A stretch of 64,000 nt of DNA from Mucilaginibacter sp. PPCGB 2223 (GCF_001705515.1 NZ_MDJS01000004.1:1-64000); one strand, 5' to 3'; shown: positions 34,880 to 45,689, counted from the first letter of the stretch. The notes: generated by a model not told the origin, from the sequence alone. A program made the numbers and translations.

Positions 34880-35290
34880 CTATTTCTTCATCCAATTGCT
34901 GTAGGTTGTTTCCTCAGGCACATCGGTCAAACTCTCAAATTCAAGCCGGTACCCGTCCGGATCTTGAAGGCTAACCACCCACATCCCGTTACCAACAAAG
35001 GGCTCTTTAACAAATACACCCTTATCTAAAAACTCATGGTATAAGGCCAGTGCATCGCCACATTGGTGACAGATAGTTACCCCGCGGCCTAACGGCTCAG
35101 CGTTAAGCTCACGCGGCTGCTGCAACATAATCGAAACGGCATCGCGTTCCAGCCAACACCATTCGACTTTGCCGCGGGGTGTCCATTGGTTCGTCATCTT
35201 AAACCCCAGGCCCTCGCAATAAAAATTCAACGAGGCTTCCATGTCCTTCACCATAAAAAATGGCACAGATAGCTTAATGTTTCGTTGCAT
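34880..35290 (-). CDS. VOC family (bleomycin resistance/glyoxalase-like) protein
   Basis: 136 residues from the ATG at 35290; the frame can be extended to 35344, but MQRNIKLSVPFFMVKDMEAS is the natural VOC beginning. The first module has FFMVKDMEASLNFYCEGLGF, the second CHQCGDALALYHEFLDKGV and VSLQDPDGYRLEFES, with the common metal-ligand Glu in LEFES. Unlike the VOC protein at 22464 it keeps the D.DGY.LEF ending, so metal binding is likely. Substrate unknown. It is monocistronic. Confidence 0.85.
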   Translation of the reverse strand: MQRNIKLSVPFFMVKDMEASLNFYCEGLGFKMTNQWTPRGKVEWCWLERDAVSIMLQQPRELNAEPLGRGVTICHQCGDALALYHEFLDKGVFVKEPFVGNGMWVVSLQDPDGYRLEFESLTDVPEETTYSNWMKK

Positions 35291-35387
35291 TAACCGTTCT
35301 AAAGATTTTAAAAATTCCAGAGAGCCTTTGCCGTGTCGGAACATGAAACCCGTGCGTTCCCGGAAAAAAGCTTCGTGCTTCTAACGT

Positions 35388-36794
35388 CTATCCTTTGGTA
35401 ATCTTCAAGGTCATGCCCGGCTGCAAACGCTCGCCTTTCAGGTTATTGGCCGATTTGATCTTTTCAACGGTCAAACCATCAAACTTTTCGGCAATGGCCG
35501 ACAGGGTATCGCCCTGGCGTACTTTGTACGTAATAAAATTACGGCCTGTCTTTTTTGCAGATGCTGATTCCGAAGCAGGTGGGGCGGTCAGGCGCAGTTC
35601 GGTGCCGGTGGCCACTTTACTTTTGCTCAGATGGTTCCAGGCTTTCAGCTCGCTCACTTCCATGCCATATTTATCGGCTATCGAAGCCAGCGTTTCACCT
35701 TTTTTTACTCGGTGCGAAGCCGGTATCTCGGGGGTAGATTCTTTTAGTTTCTTTTTTGCAGGTGTTTCGTTCACGCTGGTGCGGACAGGTTCAAACTGCT
35801 CCGAAGTAATGTTCGGGTCGTTCAGTGCGTCGTATAGCTGGGTAAAGCTTGCTTTGTCTATCTGCGGTATCACCAATCGCTTCGGCGCAGCGTCCGAGCC
35901 GTTAACCACCTGCATTTTATACTGTGGGTTCAACATGCTGATCTGCCGCGTATCCACATTCAGCACTTTCGAAATATTGGCCAGCGATACATATTTGTTT
36001 ACTAAAATAGTATCCGTTTTTACCGGCATCTCGCAAACTCGCGGCGCAATGCCATGTTTGCTGTAATTATTCATCACATAAGCTATCGCGATAAAAGCGG
36101 GCACATAGTTACGTGTTTCGGCAGGCAGGTACGGGCGTATCGACCAAAAGTCGCTCGCTCCGGCTTTTTCGATGGCGCGGGTGATAGCGCCTTTGCCACA
36201 GTTATACGAGGCTATGGCCACCAGCCAGTCGCCAAAATCGAGATAAGCATCTTTAATATACGCAGCGGCGGCATAGCTGGCTTGTATAGGGTCGCGGCGC
36301 TCATCCACATAATTGTCTATATTTAAACCGTAAAGCTTGGCTGTAGCGAACATAAACTGCCATGGGCCGGTAGCGCCTACGCGAGATACGGCGTACGGGT
36401 CGAGCGCCGATTCGACGATCGAGAGGTATTTGATCTCTTCGGGAACACCCGCATCGTGGAAAGCTTTTTCGTATATCGGGAAATAGTATTTGGTTAATCC
36501 CAGCACGCGGGCCATCTCCTCTTTGCGCGAGGTATAGATATCGATGTAGCTTTGCACGTATTCGTTATAATCAAGCGGTATTTCCTTCTGGATCGAATCC
36601 AGCCGGTGTTTGAAAGCAGCGCCCTGGTACGACATCGTGCCAACAGTTACCACAGGTAAAATAGTGGTATCGCGGTGGTTGCTGTTGAGTGCCGACGAAT
36701 CGGCCCTGAAAACTGGTGTGAAGGTTTTTGAAAGGTCGGCTTTTGCAACTTGGATGATAAACAGGCAGGCAATAAAAGTCGATAATTTCCTCAT
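35388..36794 (-). CDS. MltD-like lytic transglycosylase with two LysM domains
   Basis: 468 residues. A signal peptide (about 1-19, ending AKA) is followed by an SLT/lysozyme-like domain (about 115-235) with catalytic E128 in LSIVESALDPYAVS and the GPWQFM and ASYNCGKGAI motifs. Then come a linker and two LysM modules (about 357-400, HRVKKGETLASIADKYG; and 423-467, YKVRQGDTLSAIAEKFDG) that hold the enzyme on peptidoglycan. It cleaves the glycan strand to 1,6-anhydro-muropeptides. It follows gatA by 59 bases on the same strand, in a region rich in envelope genes. Confidence 0.93.
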   Translation of the reverse strand: MRKLSTFIACLFIIQVAKADLSKTFTPVFRADSSALNSNHRDTTILPVVTVGTMSYQGAAFKHRLDSIQKEIPLDYNEYVQSYIDIYTSRKEEMARVLGLTKYYFPIYEKAFHDAGVPEEIKYLSIVESALDPYAVSRVGATGPWQFMFATAKLYGLNIDNYVDERRDPIQASYAAAAYIKDAYLDFGDWLVAIASYNCGKGAITRAIEKAGASDFWSIRPYLPAETRNYVPAFIAIAYVMNNYSKHGIAPRVCEMPVKTDTILVNKYVSLANISKVLNVDTRQISMLNPQYKMQVVNGSDAAPKRLVIPQIDKASFTQLYDALNDPNITSEQFEPVRTSVNETPAKKKLKESTPEIPASHRVKKGETLASIADKYGMEVSELKAWNHLSKSKVATGTELRLTAPPASESASAKKTGRNFITYKVRQGDTLSAIAEKFDGLTVEKIKSANNLKGERLQPGMTLKITKG

Positions 36795-36853
36795 GCTTTA
36801 ATTTTTAGGGTTTTTACGGCCAAAGCCATACTTTAGTTACAGATACTAAGATA

Positions 36854-38287
36854 CTAATTTTTAGCAAGTTCCAACACATATTTGGAAAAACTAAATAAAC
36901 CACTTTCGTTAAACGATTTGGTTATTAACTGTAACGCTAACGGCAAACCCGCCTTGTTATTGCCCAGGGGTATTGAAATTGCAGGTATACCCGCTAATGA
37001 GGCTTGTACGGTAAAAATATCTTCGAGATACATCACGATCGGATCTTTTATAATCTCGGCAATGCCGAAGGCTGGCGTAGGTGTGGTAGGCGAAAGTATA
37101 AAATCGTAATCCCTGACTATTTCAAGCGTCTTTTCCTGTATCAATCGGCGTGTTTTTTGTGCCTTGGCATAATAAGCATCATAATACCCCGAGCTTAAAA
37201 TAAAGGTGCCCAGCATAATGCGGCGCTTCACTTCCTTACCAAAACCTTCGGAGCGCGATTTTTTATAGGTCGACTCTAAAGTCGTAGCATTGCGGCTGCG
37301 GTAACCGTAATGCACGCCATCGTACCGCGCCAGGTTTGATGAAGCTTCGGCCATGGTGAGGATATAGTAGGTAGGCACCACATAATCCATGTATTTGAAC
37401 GATACAGGCTCAACGACGTGCCCATCGGCTTGTAATTTTTCGATATATTGCGATAACAGTTCTTTGATCTCAGGGGCAACGCCCGGACTGGTCAATGCTT
37501 CACTAATGTAAGCGATCCGTTTTTTCCCGGTATCTTTCAGTTCGTTGGTATATGCCGGGACAGGTACATTAGCGGCGGTGGCATCGTAATCATCGGCGCC
37601 GGCCATAATTTCCATCAGCAGAGCGGCATCTTCGATGGAGCGGGTCATCGGTCCGGCCTGGTCAAACGACGAAGCATAAGCGATCAATCCGTAGCGCGAT
37701 ACCCGGCCATAAGTCGGCTTTAGCCCCACTATCCCGCAAAAAGCGGCAGGCTGCCTTACCGAGCCGCCGGTATCGGTACCAATGGCGGCATGGCACATGT
37801 CTGCCTGCACGGCCACCGCCGCACCTCCCGATGAGCCTCCCGGTACTTTGGTATGATCGGCATGGTTCTTTACCGGGCCGAAGTAGGATGTCTCGTTCGA
37901 GCCGCCCATGGCAAACTCGTCGCAATTGGTACGGCCTATGATGATGGCATCTTCGGCTAACAAACGCTCAATGATCGTGGCCGAATAAACGGATTTAAAC
38001 CCATCCAGAATTTTCGACGAAGCGGTAACCTGGTGGTCTTTATAACAGATATTATCCTTAATAGCCAGCACCATCCCCGCTAAACGGCCGGCCGTTCCCC
38101 TTTGCAGCTTCTCATCAACACTTTGGGCAAACGCCAATGCTTCATCACCGTAAACCTCGTTAAAAGCATTTAAATGTTCGTTTAGCTTTATGTTGTGCAA
38201 ATATCCTTCAACCAGCCCCACAACGGTAGTTTTACCTTGTTGCAGATCTGTTTGTATGGCCGACAAAGAGGGGTATGATATCGTCAT
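36854..38287 (-). CDS. gatA: Asp/Glu-tRNA amidotransferase subunit A
   Basis: 477 residues from the ATG at 38287 (MTISYPSLSAIQ); the 11-residue extension to 38320 is not conserved-looking. The amidase signature fold has Lys in AIKDNI (about 73), cis-Ser and Ser in the GTDTGGSVRQPAAFCG region, and the GGSSGGAAVAV glycine-rich loop. GatA releases ammonia from glutamine for GatB to amidate mischarged tRNA. No gatB or gatC is present in the window, which is common in this phylum. Confidence 0.93.
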   Translation of the reverse strand: MTISYPSLSAIQTDLQQGKTTVVGLVEGYLHNIKLNEHLNAFNEVYGDEALAFAQSVDEKLQRGTAGRLAGMVLAIKDNICYKDHQVTASSKILDGFKSVYSATIIERLLAEDAIIIGRTNCDEFAMGGSNETSYFGPVKNHADHTKVPGGSSGGAAVAVQADMCHAAIGTDTGGSVRQPAAFCGIVGLKPTYGRVSRYGLIAYASSFDQAGPMTRSIEDAALLMEIMAGADDYDATAANVPVPAYTNELKDTGKKRIAYISEALTSPGVAPEIKELLSQYIEKLQADGHVVEPVSFKYMDYVVPTYYILTMAEASSNLARYDGVHYGYRSRNATTLESTYKKSRSEGFGKEVKRRIMLGTFILSSGYYDAYYAKAQKTRRLIQEKTLEIVRDYDFILSPTTPTPAFGIAEIIKDPIVMYLEDIFTVQASLAGIPAISIPLGNNKAGLPLALQLITKSFNESGLFSFSKYVLELAKN

Positions 38288-38403
38288 GCAGCGAAAATAA
38301 AAAAACTTATCAAAGTACAACTATAAAACAGCCGTCCCGCAATAAATTAGGCTACAAATTTAATAGATTAAGTATATTTTGAATAATTAAATTATACCGG
38401 CCC

Positions 38404-39693
38404 TTATTTAGGCGCCAGCCACGAAGTTGGGTTCTGGTAGGTTTCGCCTTTCAGCACCTCGAATATTACTTCATAATCGCCGGTGGCCGGATCGGTAGCA
38501 GGTGAGCCGACAGCCTGTTTATAGCTTACTTTTTGCCCCTTACTTACCGACGCGGTGCGCAGGTTGGAGTATACCGTAAAATAACCGCCGTGGCGTACCA
38601 CAACCGTATAGGTGCCGGCAACATCGGCAACCAGCATTACATCACCATCAAAAACAGCGCGTATGGTGGCATCCTTTGATGTTTTGATATTGATACCATT
38701 GTTTTCATCCTTAATACCATCGGTATAGATCACGCCAAAATTCTGGGTGATCACACCTGCCGCAACGGGCCATGGCAAGCGGCCTTTATTACCCAAAAAG
38801 TCGCTGGATGCTTTTACCGCTTCGGGTGTTGCTTCTAAGGATTCGCTGGTGGTTTTGGTCGGTCGCTTAGGGGATACCACAACCGGAACCGGCCGGTTCT
38901 CGGCGCGCGCCTTGTCGGCCGCGGCTTTTTGTTCAGCGGCAAGTTTAGCTGCAGCACGGCGCCTTTCCTCCTCAGCCTCCCGGCGGATAGCCAGTATGAT
39001 CTGCCTGTCCAGTTCGCGGGCCTTTCGTTGTTTTTCGGCTATCTGCTGTTTAAGCTGTTTCTGGTTTTTCGACAGGTCCTTCAATACCTGGTCCTGGTCA
39101 TTCTTTTCTTTACCTAAATTAGCTTTTTGTTTTTCCTGATCTACCAGCAGGGTATTTTTCTCGGCCTTGTTCTTATCCAGTTCAACAATCTTATTGTTCA
39201 GATCCTTTTGAGTCCCGGTAATATAACGTGCCTGTCTTTCGCGGTAAGCGCCAATCTGCTGCATGTATTTCAACCGCTTATAGGCCTGGTTAAAATCCTT
39301 GGCCGCAAAAACAAACATCAGTTTATTGTATGCGCTTTTGTTGCGGAAGGCAAAGATCACCATTGCGGCATATTCCTTTTTTAGCTGGTTAAGCTGGTTT
39401 TGCAGGCTGTGGACGGTATTGGTATTGTCGGATATCTGGTTATCCAGCAACCTGATCTGCGCGCTCATGTTCTTGATCTCCTCTTCCCGGAGCTGGATCT
39501 TGGCTTTGATGATGTTCAACTCGCGCAGGGTCGATTTTTTATTATTCGCGGTTTCTTCGAGGTCGTGGTTAAGTTTTTCCAGCTGCTGATTGAGCTGTTC
39601 GCGCTGCCTTTTAAGGTCATCGCTGCTTTGTGCAAACGTTTTTACCGTTCCGAGTATAAAGAATAGAATTACAAACGCTTTAAAAAACTTCAT
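38404..39693 (-). CDS. envC: EnvC-like murein hydrolase activator (degenerate M23/LytM domain)
   Basis: 429 residues from the ATG at 39693 (a TTG lies directly before it). A signal peptide ends KTFAQ (about 22), then a long coiled coil (about 25-265, SDDLKRQREQLNQQLEKLNH onward) and a Pro/Thr linker lead to a C-terminal LytM-like domain (about 310-425). The zinc-ligand HxxxD position reads NNGINI, the usual YxHL reads YSNL and the HxH strand reads VIFEV, so catalysis looks lost. That fits EnvC, which activates amidases rather than cutting peptidoglycan itself. It is the last gene of the acyP-to-envC run. Confidence 0.88.
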   Translation of the reverse strand: MKFFKAFVILFFILGTVKTFAQSSDDLKRQREQLNQQLEKLNHDLEETANNKKSTLRELNIIKAKIQLREEEIKNMSAQIRLLDNQISDNTNTVHSLQNQLNQLKKEYAAMVIFAFRNKSAYNKLMFVFAAKDFNQAYKRLKYMQQIGAYRERQARYITGTQKDLNNKIVELDKNKAEKNTLLVDQEKQKANLGKEKNDQDQVLKDLSKNQKQLKQQIAEKQRKARELDRQIILAIRREAEEERRRAAAKLAAEQKAAADKARAENRPVPVVVSPKRPTKTTSESLEATPEAVKASSDFLGNKGRLPWPVAAGVITQNFGVIYTDGIKDENNGINIKTSKDATIRAVFDGDVMLVADVAGTYTVVVRHGGYFTVYSNLRTASVSKGQKVSYKQAVGSPATDPATGDYEVIFEVLKGETYQNPTSWLAPK

Positions 39694-39705
39694 CAAACAA
39701 ATATA

Positions 39706-40542
39706 TTAGTTTACTACCGAATATCGGGACGGAACCTGGAAAGGAAATTCAAGATTGGTATTAAAATCGGCTTTGGTATAAGTTAAAGCTATATTAATTT
39801 TCGATTTGATGGATGTAGCGTTAATATTGATCTGTGCCGGCAAGGTACGGTCGGCCACCTGCATGGTGCCGTTATATTCCACATCGAGGTCGCGGGCAAC
39901 AATACCCCGGCTGCTCATACTGGTTTTGGCCAGGCGCATATTATTGCTGATAAATAATTTGTATAAAATATCCTGTAAAGCACCGCTTAGTACCAAACCG
40001 TTTTCGTTTGGTTGCACGGCACTGCTATCGCTAACCAGGCCCGGCCAGGTATTGCCTACGATCAGGTTTTCCAGAGCCTGAAAATTAACCTGGTTACCAG
40101 CGTATTGATTAATGTAACTGAACGGTTTTTTAGTATACGTGGCATCGAGCCGGTTAATTATTTTAATGCTATCGGGCGTGATGAGCGCGCGTGCGCCCTC
40201 CAAACCTAAAAGCGCGGTGACCGACACCCATATTTCCTGCCCGCGCTTAATGCGGATGTTTAGGGTAACATCGTTGTTATTGCCATCGATGTTCATTTTT
40301 GCTTTGGCTTTCGCCGAAAAGGTGGTAAAACTGAGCTGGGTTGCCTGTATAGACCCTAATTGTTGTGCTGTAAGATGAGCAGTTTCGGGAGTTTTAGCGT
40401 TTGTACCTACCATTTTGGCAGTATCGGCTTTTACCCGGATAGTGTCGGGCTTTTGCGTGGCAATTAATTTCTTTTTCGCCGAACAGGCCGACAGGGTCAA
40501 TAAAGCTAACAGGAGTATCTTATTCGATATATTTCTTTTCAT
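39706..40542 (-). CDS. DUF4292 lipoprotein
   Basis: 278 residues. A lipoprotein signal ends LSAC with Cys 20. The mature part resembles LolB/LolA-like half-barrels, as in other DUF4292 proteins: repeated strands such as FTTFSAKAKAKMNI (about 74-87) and VTLNIRIKRGQEIWVSV (about 93-109). Such a fold could move or hold lipids between membranes, but the function is not known. The start overlaps the upstream TPR gene by 23 bases, and envC follows after 12 bases, so all three are tightly coupled. Confidence 0.85.
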   Translation of the reverse strand: MKRNISNKILLLALLTLSACSAKKKLIATQKPDTIRVKADTAKMVGTNAKTPETAHLTAQQLGSIQATQLSFTTFSAKAKAKMNIDGNNNDVTLNIRIKRGQEIWVSVTALLGLEGARALITPDSIKIINRLDATYTKKPFSYINQYAGNQVNFQALENLIVGNTWPGLVSDSSAVQPNENGLVLSGALQDILYKLFISNNMRLAKTSMSSRGIVARDLDVEYNGTMQVADRTLPAQININATSIKSKINIALTYTKADFNTNLEFPFQVPSRYSVVN

Positions 40543-42247
40543 TAATCTTGCGGTCTAAAGCGGGACTTTGCGCACCCAGTTGTTTTGCTTTTTTCCAGTT
40601 CTGTACGGCGCCGTCAACATCGTTCAGATAGAACAGGATATCACCGTAATGTTCGATCAGTGTCGCATCTTTACCCTTATCGCCAGCAATGGCTTTCTCA
40701 ATCCACTGCTTAGCTTCGGTATATTTTTTTTGCTTGAACAATATCCAGGCATAAGTATCCTGGAACGATGAACTACCCGGTTGCAGATCGTTGGCATGTT
40801 TGGCCATTTGCGCGGCCTTATCCAATTGCTCGCCCCGCAGACTGAGATAATAGGAGAAATTGTTTAAAGTATAAGCGTTATCGGGATTATACTCGAGCGA
40901 CTTAGCGTAAGCCTCATCCGAGTTTTTGTAATCCTTAATACTATGATAACAATCTCCCGCTACCGAATAACTTTGCGAAAGCAAGCCGTTATCCTGTGTT
41001 TCGAGCGAAGGCACATTGGTAATATAGCTGATGGCTTTGTTATATTCTTTTTTTTGCGCCCAGGCCACACCTACCAGGTAATTCATCCAGGCCTGGTTCG
41101 GGAAAATGGACAAAGCTTCTTCGCCGTCTTTGGCCGCGGCATCGATATCGTTATTGCTGAGCTCAACGCGCACCAGCTGATCCCAAACCCCATAAACCTG
41201 GTTATTGAGGCTGATCGATTTTTTATAGGCGGCCTGCGCTTCTTTATTATAGTCGTTTTGCTGCAGCATATCGCCGTAGGCAGCATATGAGCGCGAATCG
41301 TTGGGATAGGTTGTGGTTAATATCCGGCTCAGTTCCAATGCGCTGGCCTTGGCGTTTGGATCGGGAAATTTGGGAAGGTAGCCCGATATGATATGCAGCT
41401 TTTGCTCGATATCACCGTCGGGCAAAGCAAACGCCCGCTTGATCTGGTCGTAGCTGGTTTTATAGTCCTTTTTATCGCTGTAGATGTCGGCCAGGGCCAG
41501 GTGCACCAATTCGTTGTTCGGGCTTACCTTTTCGGCACGCAGCAAAACGCTTTGCGCCTTATCGTTCATGTTGTTGGAGTTGTACAACTCGGCCAGCAAC
41601 AGGTAATACCTTATCTGATCGGGGTTGGATTTGATCATCTCTTCCAACTCGCCGGTGGCCAAATCTAGTTTACCCTGTTTCAGATATATTTTTTGCCGGT
41701 TGATGATCAGGCCGTCATTCAGGCCGGTTATCTGCTCCAACTGCTTGTACACTTCAAGCGCCTGGTCGTACTTCTTTTCGGCGTAAAGCACGTTGGCCTT
41801 CTCAAACAAATACTGCGGGTTGTTCGGATCGATACGGATCAGCTCGTCGTAAGCGTTCTCGAGCTTCGGTATATCGTTTATCTTCTCATAGCTCTCGGCC
41901 AAGGCGGCCCAGTAATATTTGTTGTCGGGTTGCAGGGTGGTAGCTTTTTCATACAGGCTGCGGGCTGCGGGTTCGTCTTTTTGCAGGCGCTTAATGTTAC
42001 CAAGCTCATACAGCGACGCGTCGTTAAGCGGGTCAATCTGCAAAACACGGGTGAACAATCCGGCTGCTTCAGGATAGCGTTCGCCGGTCTTCTCGCACAA
42101 AGCATTAAAAAATAGCTGGCGTACCATGTTACTGTCGGCACCGGTAAGGGGCTTGTTAACCGGGCGCACGGTTTTTTTATCCTGCGCAAAGCTAACCGAT
42201 ACCGCAAACGGCAACAGCAAAAATAGTATGGCGCTCCACTTCTTCAT
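40520..42247 (-). CDS. Secreted tetratricopeptide-repeat protein
   Basis: 575 residues. A signal peptide ends VSVSFAQ (about 22). About twelve or more TPR units run from residue 45 to the end, with typical A...Y..A....P.N spacing (for example YPEAAGLFTRVLQIDPLND and NAYTLNNFSYYLSLRGEQLDKA). These are scaffolds for protein binding in the periplasm. The gene lies between dut (9 bases upstream) and the DUF4292 gene, a conserved neighbourhood in the phylum that suggests a joint envelope task with the DUF4292 and EnvC-like proteins. Confidence 0.9.
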   Translation of the reverse strand: MKKWSAILFLLLPFAVSVSFAQDKKTVRPVNKPLTGADSNMVRQLFFNALCEKTGERYPEAAGLFTRVLQIDPLNDASLYELGNIKRLQKDEPAARSLYEKATTLQPDNKYYWAALAESYEKINDIPKLENAYDELIRIDPNNPQYLFEKANVLYAEKKYDQALEVYKQLEQITGLNDGLIINRQKIYLKQGKLDLATGELEEMIKSNPDQIRYYLLLAELYNSNNMNDKAQSVLLRAEKVSPNNELVHLALADIYSDKKDYKTSYDQIKRAFALPDGDIEQKLHIISGYLPKFPDPNAKASALELSRILTTTYPNDSRSYAAYGDMLQQNDYNKEAQAAYKKSISLNNQVYGVWDQLVRVELSNNDIDAAAKDGEEALSIFPNQAWMNYLVGVAWAQKKEYNKAISYITNVPSLETQDNGLLSQSYSVAGDCYHSIKDYKNSDEAYAKSLEYNPDNAYTLNNFSYYLSLRGEQLDKAAQMAKHANDLQPGSSSFQDTYAWILFKQKKYTEAKQWIEKAIAGDKGKDATLIEHYGDILFYLNDVDGAVQNWKKAKQLGAQSPALDRKINEKKYIE

Positions 42248-42256
42248 TTCTAAAAA

Positions 42257-42684
<428 letters not shown>

Positions 42685-42688
<4 letters not shown>

Positions 42689-44169
42689 TTTCTTTTTAAT
42701 ATCTGCACCAGTTCTTTACGCTCGGCCATGAATGTAATTAACGCAAAAATCAGCAAAAGTGCATTGCCAACAAAAATATTACGTTTAAATACATAGAAAG
42801 ACAAAACGACAAGCACGATTGAGGCGATAATATACGCCACATTTTTCTTCAAATTATAGGGGATGGGATAATTTTTTTGTCCCCAAATGTACGAAAGTAT
42901 CATCATGACCGTATATGAGGCAAACGAAGCCCAGGCCGATGCCATGTAACTGAAACGGGGGATAAACAGGATATTAAGTACGATGGTCAGCATAGCGCCA
43001 ACGCCTGATATATACAGGCCATATTTGGTTTGATCGGATAGCTTGTACCAGATCGACAGGTTCATGTAAATACCTAAACTTACATAACCGAACAGTAAGG
43101 GCGGCACGCAAGGCAATCCCACCCAAAAACTTTTACCGATAAAGTATTTAAGTAACTGAATGTTGGCCGTAATGGCTAAAAAACCGATGCTCACCGCTAT
43201 GACAAAATAATCCATAATGCGGGCGTAGGTAACACCCGCGTTTTTGTTTTTAGCGTGGCTGAAAAAGAAAGGCTCGGCGCCCAGCCTGAACGCTTGTACA
43301 AACAGGTTGAGGAAAATGGATATTTTAGCGCAACCGGCATAAATACCCAATTGTTCGCTGCTGATATTTTTGGGCAACAACTTAGCCAGCAGCATTTTAT
43401 CCAGGTTTTCGTTGATGATAAACGAAAAATTGGCCACCAATATCGGCAAGCTGTAAATTAACATACTGCGCCCCATAGCGGCATCCAGCTCGAAGCGGAG
43501 CTTTAGCACTTCTGGCAAAAGCAGCACAAAAGTAAGTGCGCTGGCAGCGAGGTTCGACAAAAAGATATACCCAAGCCAGCCCTGCTTGAACCATGATGCC
43601 ACCCAGCCGGAACCGGGGTAATGGTGGCTCACAACAAAAGGCAGCACATACATAAATATCAGGTTAAGGGCTATAAATACCATTACATTGGCCAGTTTAA
43701 TAAACCCGTAACGCCCCGGCCGGCCGGCTGCGCGAACCCTGGCAAAAGGCACAACGCACCAGGCATCGATCACCAAAAAGCTTGCGAAATAAATAACATA
43801 TAAGCGATAATCGTGAAAAGAAGTGGTGCTCTCGATAGCTACCCAGCCGGCTATAGTATTTAAAAAAGGCAACACTGCCAGTAAAAACAAAACGGTGATA
43901 CAAATGATGGTAGTAAAGGCATTATTATAAACCTGCGGTTTTTTATCGTCGTGCTTATTCAGATACCTGAAAAAGGTAGTCTCCATACCAAAGGCCAGCA
44001 ATGCCTGCAGCATGGAGGCATACGAAAACATATTCGAAAAAATGCCGTAGATACTTTTGCTGTAGATACGCGTATAAGCCGAGGTAAGAAAAAAATTCAG
44101 CATCCGCGAGGCAATGGTACTTAAACCATAAATGGCGGTTTGCCCGGCAAATTTTTTAGCTGTTGACAA
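42685..44169 (-). CDS. Polysaccharide flippase (Wzx/MATE-like oligosaccharide exporter)
   Basis: 494 residues with about 12-14 membrane segments throughout and no large soluble domain. The N-terminus (FAGQTAIYGLSTIASRMLNF, residues 8-27) is the typical polysaccharide biosynthesis protein opening. It flips lipid-linked oligosaccharides across the inner membrane. The start is a TTG at 44169: there is no in-frame ATG between the acylphosphatase stop and the first helix. The stop overlaps the dut ATG by 4 bases. The substrate cannot be told; no glycosyltransferase genes are adjacent. Confidence 0.88.
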
Positions 44170-44195
44170 TGGTTGTTCTAATAATTGACCTGTTG

Positions 44196-44480
44196 TTATT
44201 CGATCCGTTTAACGATCTCAAAATTACGATAGTTTTTCAGTTCGGCTTCATGGGTTTCAACCGAATTTACTACTGCGCCGGTCGGGCCTTCGTGGCACCA
44301 GTCCAAAAACAGCTGCATGTTCCAGTCGTCGGCTTCGGCTTCGGCATATACGCTGCCATCGGGCTGGTTGAGAATAATCCCCCTTACGCCCAACTGATCG
44401 GCAACAGCCTTGGTGGCATACCTGAACGATACGCCCTGCACTTTGCCTTTAACCGTGATATTTAAATGCTTTTTTTGCAT
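44196..44480 (-). CDS. acyP: Acylphosphatase
   Basis: 94 residues from the ATG at 44480; the longer frame to 44543 is not supported. The family core GKVQGVSFRYATKAVADQLG holds the phosphate-binding loop with R20, and the NQPDGSV segment holds the catalytic Asn. It hydrolyses acyl phosphates. It is the first gene of a leftward run (acyP, flippase, dut, TPR, DUF4292, envC) with gaps of at most 26 bases. Confidence 0.93.
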   Translation of the reverse strand: MQKKHLNITVKGKVQGVSFRYATKAVADQLGVRGIILNQPDGSVYAEAEADDWNMQLFLDWCHEGPTGAVVNSVETHEAELKNYRNFEIVKRIE

Positions 44481-44603
44481 GGGGCAAATATACGCAAGCT
44501 TGGATAAGAGTAACAATCCTGTCCGCACCATCGTATTAAGCAAAAAAGCAATTATCTTAGGGTAAAATAACCGACGGATATGAGCGTTATTGGCAGTTAG
44601 AGA

Positions 44604-45689
44604 ATGAAGAGGAGTTGTTTGAGGATTGGGATCGCTGTGCTGTTGCTCACGGCGATTGCGGGCTGCGGAATAGTCAGATCGGTAGGTAAAAACCCGAATG
44701 GCGACGAGCTTGCACGGCTGGATACTTTACCTAACTATAAGAACGGGGCTTTCGAAAACCTGGCTGAGCTCTCCGATTCGACCATCAGACACAATCTTAT
44801 TTTTCATCATCGCCCTAAAACCGTCAGGCCATCGCACGAGCTGCCCTGGGTTAAAACCGATTTGAATAAGCTGCCCGCCCCCGCGCCCACCATCGTTTGG
44901 TTCGGGCATTCATCTATGCTCATCAAAACCGGGCAGGACAATATACTCATCGATCCTATTTTCAGCAACCATGCCGGGCCGGTACCCGGGCTGATCACCG
45001 CCTTCGCGGGCACCAGGCATTATCATGCCGCTGATATGCCACCGATAGATGTGCTGATCATCTCGCACGACCATTATGACCATCTCGATTACCGCACGCT
45101 GAAAAAACTGAAAGACCGCATCAAAATGGCCGTGGTACCGATGGGCATAGCATCTGACCTGGTATACTGGGGATTTGACCGTAAAAAGATCATCGAACTG
45201 AACTGGAACCAATCGGCAACCCTGCCTGGCGGCCTGCAAATAACTGCAGCGCCGGCGCAGCATAAAAGTAACCGTACCTATTCTTCAGAGAATAAAACCC
45301 TTTGGGCGTCCTTCGTGATACAGGCTGGCCATTACCGCATGTTTTACAGCGGCGACAGCGGTTACGGCCCCCACTTTAAACAGATAGGCGAACAATACGG
45401 CCCGTTCGACCTGGCGCTGCTGGAATGCGGACAGTACAGCCCTAACTGGCCGTGGACACACCTCTGGCTCGGGCAGGCCGCCCAGGCAGCTGTCGACCTG
45501 CGGGCGCATTTGCTGCAGCCCATCCACTGGGCCAAGTTTGTTGAGGCCGACCACCCCTGGAACGAGCCTATAGAAAAGCTGCTACCTGCTGCCGAAAAAC
45601 TGCATGTGCAGGTAAACGTTCCGCGTATCGGCGAGCCGTATACCCTCGGCGATCCGCCAGACAAGGCTGTGTGGTGGGATTTTAAATGA
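44604..45689 (+). CDS. MBL-fold metallo-hydrolase, NAPE-PLD/UlaG-like lipoprotein
   Basis: 361 residues. A lipoprotein signal ends IAGC with Cys 21, so it is probably membrane-anchored. The metal site HxHxDH is H155-H157-D159-H160 in ISHDHYDHLD. Further ligands are in APAQHKSNR, YSGDSGYG and LQPIHWAKF. The TIVWFGHSSMLIKTG beginning of the domain is that of the N-acyl-phosphatidylethanolamine phospholipase D-like group (PF12706). It may hydrolyse a phospholipid or lactone; the substrate is unknown. It is monocistronic, divergent from acyP. Confidence 0.88.
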   Translation: MKRSCLRIGIAVLLLTAIAGCGIVRSVGKNPNGDELARLDTLPNYKNGAFENLAELSDSTIRHNLIFHHRPKTVRPSHELPWVKTDLNKLPAPAPTIVWFGHSSMLIKTGQDNILIDPIFSNHAGPVPGLITAFAGTRHYHAADMPPIDVLIISHDHYDHLDYRTLKKLKDRIKMAVVPMGIASDLVYWGFDRKKIIELNWNQSATLPGGLQITAAPAQHKSNRTYSSENKTLWASFVIQAGHYRMFYSGDSGYGPHFKQIGEQYGPFDLALLECGQYSPNWPWTHLWLGQAAQAAVDLRAHLLQPIHWAKFVEADHPWNEPIEKLLPAAEKLHVQVNVPRIGEPYTLGDPPDKAVWWDFK

